Assembly (NCBI GenBank): GCA_030595585.1
Contig: JAUVCY010000027.1
Span: forward strand, 1 to 10,956
Source: Thermoplasmatota archaeon
GTDB taxonomy: Archaea > Thermoplasmatota > Penumbrarchaeia > Penumbrarchaeales > Penumbrarchaeaceae
DNA: 10,956 nucleotides
Direction: 5' to 3'
The notes beneath the pieces are model-generated. The model saw nothing but the letters and a program-made list of their open reading frames with translations. It ran no database searches and was not told where the DNA came from. The translations under genes were made by a program, and so were the position numbers. Below are positions 7,513 through 10,956 of the stretch, one piece after another. How positions within the stretch are numbered: the first letter of the stretch is position 1; the number at the start of each line of letters is the position of its first letter.

Positions 7513-7610
7513 TCCGGGCAGACCATGTTCGTCCTTCAGGAAACCCCTTATCCGGCCGGTTAGACGAAAGGTTCATCTCAAATCGGGCACATTAGAGTCC
7601 GGTGTCTTCC

Positions 7611-8210
7611 ATGGTGACGGACGAGGATGGAAAAGCTGCGGTGAAGCTTGCCAGGGCAATTATCGAAAAGCACCTGGGGAAAAAGGGTATGGCCCTCCCC
7701 GGACTGACCCCACTGTTCTCCGATAGGTATGGGGCATTCGTAACCTTGAACACATATCCCGGCAGGGAGCTCCGGGGATGTATCGGATACACCGAGCCGA
7801 TCATGTCCCTTGAGGATGCCATCAAGGATGTGGCCAAAAGTGCGGCGACCAGGGATCCAAGGTTCCCCCGGGTCAAACTGGATGAAATGGATAACATCAT
7901 CATCGATGTAACGATATTGACCCCGCCCAGGGAGCTGTCATACGCCTCGGTGGAGGACCTGATCGGAAAAGTGGAGATAGGTCGGGATGGGCTTATTGCC
8001 CGAAGGGGCCATTTCCTGGGCCTTCTGCTCCCGCAGGTCCCGGTCGAGTGGAACTGGGACGTGGAGGAGTTCCTGTCACACACGTGCTACAAGGCCGGCC
8101 TTCCGCCAAATGCCTGGCGGGATGGGGACGTCGAGTTCAAGGCCTTTTCGGGCCACGTGTTCGGCGAGCTGGGGCCAGGTGGCGATGTTGAAAGGATGGA
8201 GCTGAAATGA
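7611..8210 (+). CDS. AMMECR1 domain-containing protein
   Basis: This is a full-length AMMECR1-family protein of 199 residues. The signature LRGCIGYTEP is present about residue 60. ATRDPRFPRVKLDEMDNIIIDVTILTPP, VEIGRDGLIARRGHFLGLLLPQVPVEWNWD and LSHTCYKAGLPPNAW match the conserved blocks of archaeal homologues with known structures but no proven biochemical role. I use the ATG at 7611 because GGTG at 7601-7604 is a suitable Shine-Dalgarno sequence; a GTG at 7602 would add only three residues. No clear TATA box is visible in the 98 bases upstream. The stop codon overlaps the pyrC start as ATGA, so the two genes are almost certainly in one transcript. AMMECR1 often occurs with Memo and a radical SAM protein, but neither is in this window. 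Confidence 0.93.
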   Translation: MVTDEDGKAAVKLARAIIEKHLGKKGMALPGLTPLFSDRYGAFVTLNTYPGRELRGCIGYTEPIMSLEDAIKDVAKSAATRDPRFPRVKLDEMDNIIIDVTILTPPRELSYASVEDLIGKVEIGRDGLIARRGHFLGLLLPQVPVEWNWDVEEFLSHTCYKAGLPPNAWRDGDVEFKAFSGHVFGELGPGGDVERMELK

Positions 8211-9544
8211 AATACGATCTGGTCCTGGAAGGGAGGGTCCTTGATGACGGTCAGCTGGTCTCATCCGCAATCTGCATACTGGACGGCAGGATAGAGGCCG
8301 TGAAGAGGATAGCACCCTCCATCTCTGAGACGGGGGAGCTGAGGCGGTATGGGAAGGCCTTGTTGATGCCTGGAGCGGTCGACACCCACGTTCATTTCAG
8401 GGACCCGGGCCAAACCAGAAAGGAGGATTTCGCCTCGGGCAGCGTCTCGGCGGCGTTCGGAGGGGTGACCACCGTCATCGACATGCCCAATAACTCGCCG
8501 CCAATCACGAACGGATCGGAGCTGGGTAAGAAGCTCGATATCGTCCGAAGAAAGGCACACGTTGATTTCGGCCTCTATGTGATGATAACCCCGGAGACCG
8601 ATCCGAACGGGCTGAAAGACCTTCTGGAGGGAAGCGGCGTCCGCCCCACGGCCTTGAAGGCATTCCTGGGGAGATCGACCAACTCGCTCGTGTTCGATCC
8701 CATCTCGGACCTATCGTCCCTTGCGGGCCCGATCGGCGATACGAACACCATTCTGGCGGTCCATCCAGAGTCCGGGCGGTATCTCAAGGAGGGATCGATG
8801 GACGATGATCCAAAGGAGGTACTGAGGAGACACGATTTGAACAGGCCCCCGATAGCCGAGAGGATGGCGGTGGGGGAAGCGGCAAATGCCCTGGGAAAGG
8901 TATCCTCCAACCTCCATCTGCTTCATATCTCAACGGGCGACGGGATCGAGGCCTCGAAGGGGACCGGTGCCACCGTGGAGGTGACCCCCCACCACCTGTT
9001 CATGGACATCAAGTGGGCCGAGGCGAACCTGGAGAACGAGGCCCTGGGGAAGATGAACCCCCCGCTCAGGGATACCGATCACAGGGCATCGCTCTGGAGG
9101 GCCCTCAACGATGGGACGGTGGACACGGTCGGGTCCGACCACGCCCCGCATCTTATCGATGAGAAGTCTGCGGGTTTAAACTCCCCGTCGGGCGTGCCGG
9201 GGGTGGAGACCATGCTGCCCCTCCTGCTCGACTCGGTGAAGGGGCAGATGACATCGCTTGAGAGGGTTCAGCAGCTCCTGTGCGGGTCCCCCGCCAGGAG
9301 GTTCTCGCTGGGGGGGAAAGGGAGCATATCCGCTGGACATGATGCCGATATATCTGTCGTGGACCTCTCCTCGTCGAGACGCATAAGGGGTGAGGACCTC
9401 CACTCGAAATGCGGGTGGACCCCATTCGAGGGATTGTACGGGATATTTCCGCAGGCGGTGTACTCTCGTGGGGAGCTGATAGTTGAGAACGACGTGCTGT
9501 GCTCCCGGCCCGGCAGGGGGCGATATCTTACTTCGGGCCCATAA
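8207..9544 (+). CDS. pyrC: Dihydroorotase (class I type)
   Basis: Dihydroorotase interconverts N-carbamoyl-aspartate and dihydroorotate, the third step of pyrimidine synthesis, in the cytoplasm. The 445 residues are normal for class I amidohydrolases. The zinc motif VDTHVHFRDPGQTRKEDF gives H61 and H63, with the substrate-binding arginine at R65. K151 in TALKAFLG is the lysine expected to be carboxylated. H186 (AVHPE), H240 (LLHIST) and D311 (VGSDHAPH) complete the metal and catalytic set. VEVTPHHLF and KMNPPLR are further family blocks. All catalytic residues are present, so it should be active; allantoinase or hydantoinase is less likely given the PGQTRKEDF and NPPLR motifs. It starts inside the AMMECR1 stop codon (ATGA). 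G+C is clearly higher than in the glycan genes. Confidence 0.94.
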   Translation: MKYDLVLEGRVLDDGQLVSSAICILDGRIEAVKRIAPSISETGELRRYGKALLMPGAVDTHVHFRDPGQTRKEDFASGSVSAAFGGVTTVIDMPNNSPPITNGSELGKKLDIVRRKAHVDFGLYVMITPETDPNGLKDLLEGSGVRPTALKAFLGRSTNSLVFDPISDLSSLAGPIGDTNTILAVHPESGRYLKEGSMDDDPKEVLRRHDLNRPPIAERMAVGEAANALGKVSSNLHLLHISTGDGIEASKGTGATVEVTPHHLFMDIKWAEANLENEALGKMNPPLRDTDHRASLWRALNDGTVDTVGSDHAPHLIDEKSAGLNSPSGVPGVETMLPLLLDSVKGQMTSLERVQQLLCGSPARRFSLGGKGSISAGHDADISVVDLSSSRRIRGEDLHSKCGWTPFEGLYGIFPQAVYSRGELIVENDVLCSRPGRGRYLTSGP

Positions 9545-9577
9545 GGGAATTCGAGTAAAACCCTAGCATTGGACATA

Positions 9578-9592
9578 GGTTAATATATTCCA
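9578..9592 (+). promoter_or_regulatory. TATA box/promoter core of gcvT
   Basis: GGTTAATATATTCCA carries a strong box A (TTAATATATT, 9580-9589). Transcription should begin near 9611, after the in-frame ATG at 9599 but before the ATG at 9635. The same 15 bases recur before the ribosomal protein gene at 10829-10843. Confidence 0.7.
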
Positions 9593-9634
9593 CTTCTGAT
9601 GTCCGGTTCGATCCAACTACAGGATGGTGACAAG

Positions 9635-10708
9635 ATGGTAAAGGAGACCCCGCTTGCAAGAGTACACGAGGAGATCGGCGGAAATATGGTAGAGTTTTCC
9701 GGCTGGTATCTGCCCACGCATTACACGACGATCACGGATGAACACGAAACGGTCCGGGAGGGCGTGGGTGTTTTCGACGTATCCCACATGGGCAATTTTC
9801 GAATATTCGGCGACACGGCCACGGAGACCCTCTCGAACATCCTCACCCAGGATATCAAGGGAATGAGAATGAAGCAGCTGAAATACACACATTTCCTGAA
9901 CGAAGAGGGCCATATCGTTGATGACATGATCGTGGCAAGGCTGGGTGAGGAGCACTATTTTGTTGTGCCCAATGCCGCGAAGATCGCCCTGGACTGGGGC
10001 CACTTCAATAAACATCGAAAGGAGGGGACCGTGATGGAGAACATCTCCGACGATTATGCGATAATCGCCGTACAGGGGCCGAAAGCCGTTGATGTCATGA
10101 GGAAGGTGACCACCAACCCCTGTGAGATGAAGTTCTTCAACTGCGACTACATGCATTTCAAGGACCTCGATCGTACTTTCCTGGTATGGAGGTCCGGATA
10201 CACGGGTGAGGATGGATTCGAGCTGATGATCCCCAACGAGGATGCAAGGGCGGTCTGGTCATCGCTGTTCAAGCACGGGAAGGAGTTCGGCATAAAACCC
10301 ATCGGGCTCGGGGCAAGGGACACCCTGAGGCTTGAAAAGGCGCTCCTCCTCTCAGGCCAGGATTTCGATTTCAACCACACCTCCCTGGATACCAACGTGA
10401 CCTGGGTGGTCAAGTGGGATCACGACTTCGTGGGCAAAGAGGTGCTCGAGAAACAGAAGGAGGAAGGGGTAAAGGAGAAGTTCATCGCCTTCCATCTGAA
10501 CGGCAGGGGCATCCCCAGGACCGGGATGGAGATCCTCAAGGACGAAGAGGTCGTCGGCATCGTCACCTCGGGAACCATGATCCCCGGAAAGAAGATCGGA
10601 ATGGGCCTTGGATACGTCCGACACGACCTGAAGGAGTTCGGCACCGAGATCGCTGTGAGGATAAGGAATCGGGACGTACCTGCCGTAGTTGTGAACCCCA
10701 GGGCGTGA
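9635..10708 (+). CDS. gcvT: Glycine cleavage system T protein (aminomethyltransferase)
   Basis: The T protein takes the aminomethyl group from the lipoyl H protein, releases ammonia and passes the one-carbon unit to a tetrahydropterin cofactor. The 357 residues from the ATG at 9635 match the usual length. MVKETPLARVHEEIGGNMVEFSGW is the typical start; an ATG at 9599 would add 12 atypical residues and probably lies upstream of the transcription start. DVSHMGNFRI (48-57), EGHIVDDMIV (91-100, with the catalytic Asp at D96), VQGPKAVDVM, WRSGYTGEDGFELMIP and GLGARDTLRLEKALLLSGQDF are conserved blocks. The C-terminal barrel (GIVTSGTMIPGKKIGMGLGYV) is complete. No gcvH or gcvP lies in the window, so the partners must be elsewhere. 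GGATGGTGA upstream can serve as a Shine-Dalgarno sequence. Some T-protein relatives have other folate-linked roles, but this one looks like a canonical GcvT. Confidence 0.93.
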   Translation: MVKETPLARVHEEIGGNMVEFSGWYLPTHYTTITDEHETVREGVGVFDVSHMGNFRIFGDTATETLSNILTQDIKGMRMKQLKYTHFLNEEGHIVDDMIVARLGEEHYFVVPNAAKIALDWGHFNKHRKEGTVMENISDDYAIIAVQGPKAVDVMRKVTTNPCEMKFFNCDYMHFKDLDRTFLVWRSGYTGEDGFELMIPNEDARAVWSSLFKHGKEFGIKPIGLGARDTLRLEKALLLSGQDFDFNHTSLDTNVTWVVKWDHDFVGKEVLEKQKEEGVKEKFIAFHLNGRGIPRTGMEILKDEEVVGIVTSGTMIPGKKIGMGLGYVRHDLKEFGTEIAVRIRNRDVPAVVVNPRA

Positions 10709-10790
10709 GGCCCCAACCACGGGGTTTTTTTTAAAACCCCCTTTTTCTCCCCCCTTTTTCCGGGGTTTTGCTATAGCGTTCCTGCTTTTT
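10709..10790 (+). terminator. T-rich archaeal terminator zone after gcvT
   Basis: Starting one base after the gcvT stop there are T-tracts of 8 (10725-10732), 5 (10742-10746), 5 (10755-10759), 4 (10766-10769) and 5 (10786-10790) on the coding strand, which is the signal archaeal RNA polymerase responds to. They are mixed with perfect short inverted repeats: GGGGTTTT at 10721-10728 pairs with AAAACCCC at 10733-10740 across a four-base loop. A second GGGGTTTT lies at 10762-10769. It separates gcvT from the ribosomal protein gene. Confidence 0.75.
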
Positions 10791-10828
10791 CCCAAAATAT
10801 TATTGAGATTCACACGTTTTTTCCGACA

Positions 10829-10843
10829 GGTTAATATATTCCA
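10829..10843 (+). promoter_or_regulatory. TATA box/promoter core of rps3ae
   Basis: GGTTAATATATTCCA is identical to the gcvT promoter core. The box A TTAATATATT (10831-10840) lies 43 bases before the ATG at 10874, predicting a leader of about 12-15 bases that begins just before the Shine-Dalgarno sequence. Confidence 0.7.
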
Positions 10844-10860
10844 TGTCATTGCGTGGTCAA

Positions 10861-10866
10861 AGGAGG
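10861..10866 (+). promoter_or_regulatory. Strong Shine-Dalgarno site of rps3ae
   Basis: AGGAGG lies seven bases before the ATG at 10874, an optimal spacing. It fixes the start of the truncated ribosomal protein gene and is the strongest ribosome-binding site in the window. Confidence 0.8.
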
Positions 10867-10873
10867 AACCGAA

Positions 10874-10956
10874 ATGGCAAGGAGAAGCGCTACGAGGGAA
10901 GCGAAGAAGCTCAAGGATAAGTGGAAAGCGAAAGAGTGGTACTCGGTCATAGCCCC
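10874..10956 (+). CDS. rps3ae: Small-subunit ribosomal protein S3ae (eS1), 3' partial
   Basis: Only the first 27 codons are present; the window ends in the gene. MARRSATREAKKLKDKWKAK followed by EWYSVIAP matches the conserved N-terminus of S3ae/eS1: a basic tail, then the KDKWxxKxWYxVxAP block. It is a component of the 30S subunit in archaea and the 40S subunit in eukaryotes and is absent from bacteria, which makes it the best evidence for an archaeal source. It has a strong Shine-Dalgarno sequence and its own TATA box, and is separated from gcvT by a terminator. Confidence 0.9.
   Translation, partial: MARRSATREAKKLKDKWKAKEWYSVIA

Noticed and set aside
7552..7560. Palindrome CCGGCCGG upstream of the AMMECR1 gene
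   Set aside because: An eight-base palindrome is common in G+C-rich DNA and no second copy or hairpin context supports a function.
6092..7576. Shared 11-mer GAAAGGTTCAT upstream of the second sulfatase-like gene and the AMMECR1 gene
   Set aside because: About a dozen 11-base matches are expected by chance in a window this size, and the distances to the starts differ.
1..10956. Defence system, CRISPR array, prophage or insertion sequence
   Set aside because: I saw no regularly spaced repeats, transposase, integrase, nuclease or toxin-antitoxin-like genes; every sizeable stretch is covered by a recognizable gene.

Overview
The window looks like chromosomal DNA from an archaeon. The strongest evidence is at the right edge: the start of ribosomal protein S3ae (eS1), which is found only in archaea and eukaryotes. 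It has a strong Shine-Dalgarno sequence and an archaeal TATA box. Other archaeal signs are TATA boxes (A/T-rich box A) about 35-50 bases before several starts and a cluster of T-tracts acting as a terminator after the aminomethyltransferase gene. A Thermoplasmata-like euryarchaeote is my guess from the general feel of the proteins, but the window does not prove the lineage.

Left part (1-7512): a surface-glycan or glycoconjugate island. It holds the 3' part of an extended short-chain dehydrogenase that modifies a nucleotide sugar, a membrane flippase, two family 2 glycosyltransferases, and two 'sulfatase-like' proteins of the alkaline phosphatase superfamily. Transcription alternates (+, -, +, -, -, +), so this is not one operon. 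The divergent pairs share intergenic promoter regions of about 180 bases, and the convergent pairs nearly touch (49 and 8 bases apart). A plausible joint role is to make an activated sugar, build a lipid-linked glycan on the cytoplasmic face, modify it, and flip it across the membrane for attachment to S-layer proteins or lipids. Both sulfatase-like proteins carry threonine where true sulfatases carry the cysteine or serine that becomes formylglycine. Phosphodiester or phosphoryl-transfer chemistry is therefore more likely than sulfate-ester hydrolysis.

Right part (7611-10956): housekeeping genes, all on the + strand and visibly richer in G+C. An AMMECR1-domain protein overlaps dihydroorotase (pyrC) by four bases (ATGA), so the two are probably co-transcribed and translationally coupled. 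Next comes the glycine cleavage T protein (gcvT) with its own promoter, a T-rich terminator zone, and rps3ae, whose promoter shares an identical 15-base core with that of gcvT.

I saw no tRNA, rRNA, CRISPR array, insertion sequence or integrase. No stretch above 300 bases lacks a gene. The most interesting points are the paired threonine-type sulfatase homologues in a glycan locus, the extra segment in the dehydrogenase, and the AMMECR1-pyrC coupling. I did not find a clearly new defence or mobile system.
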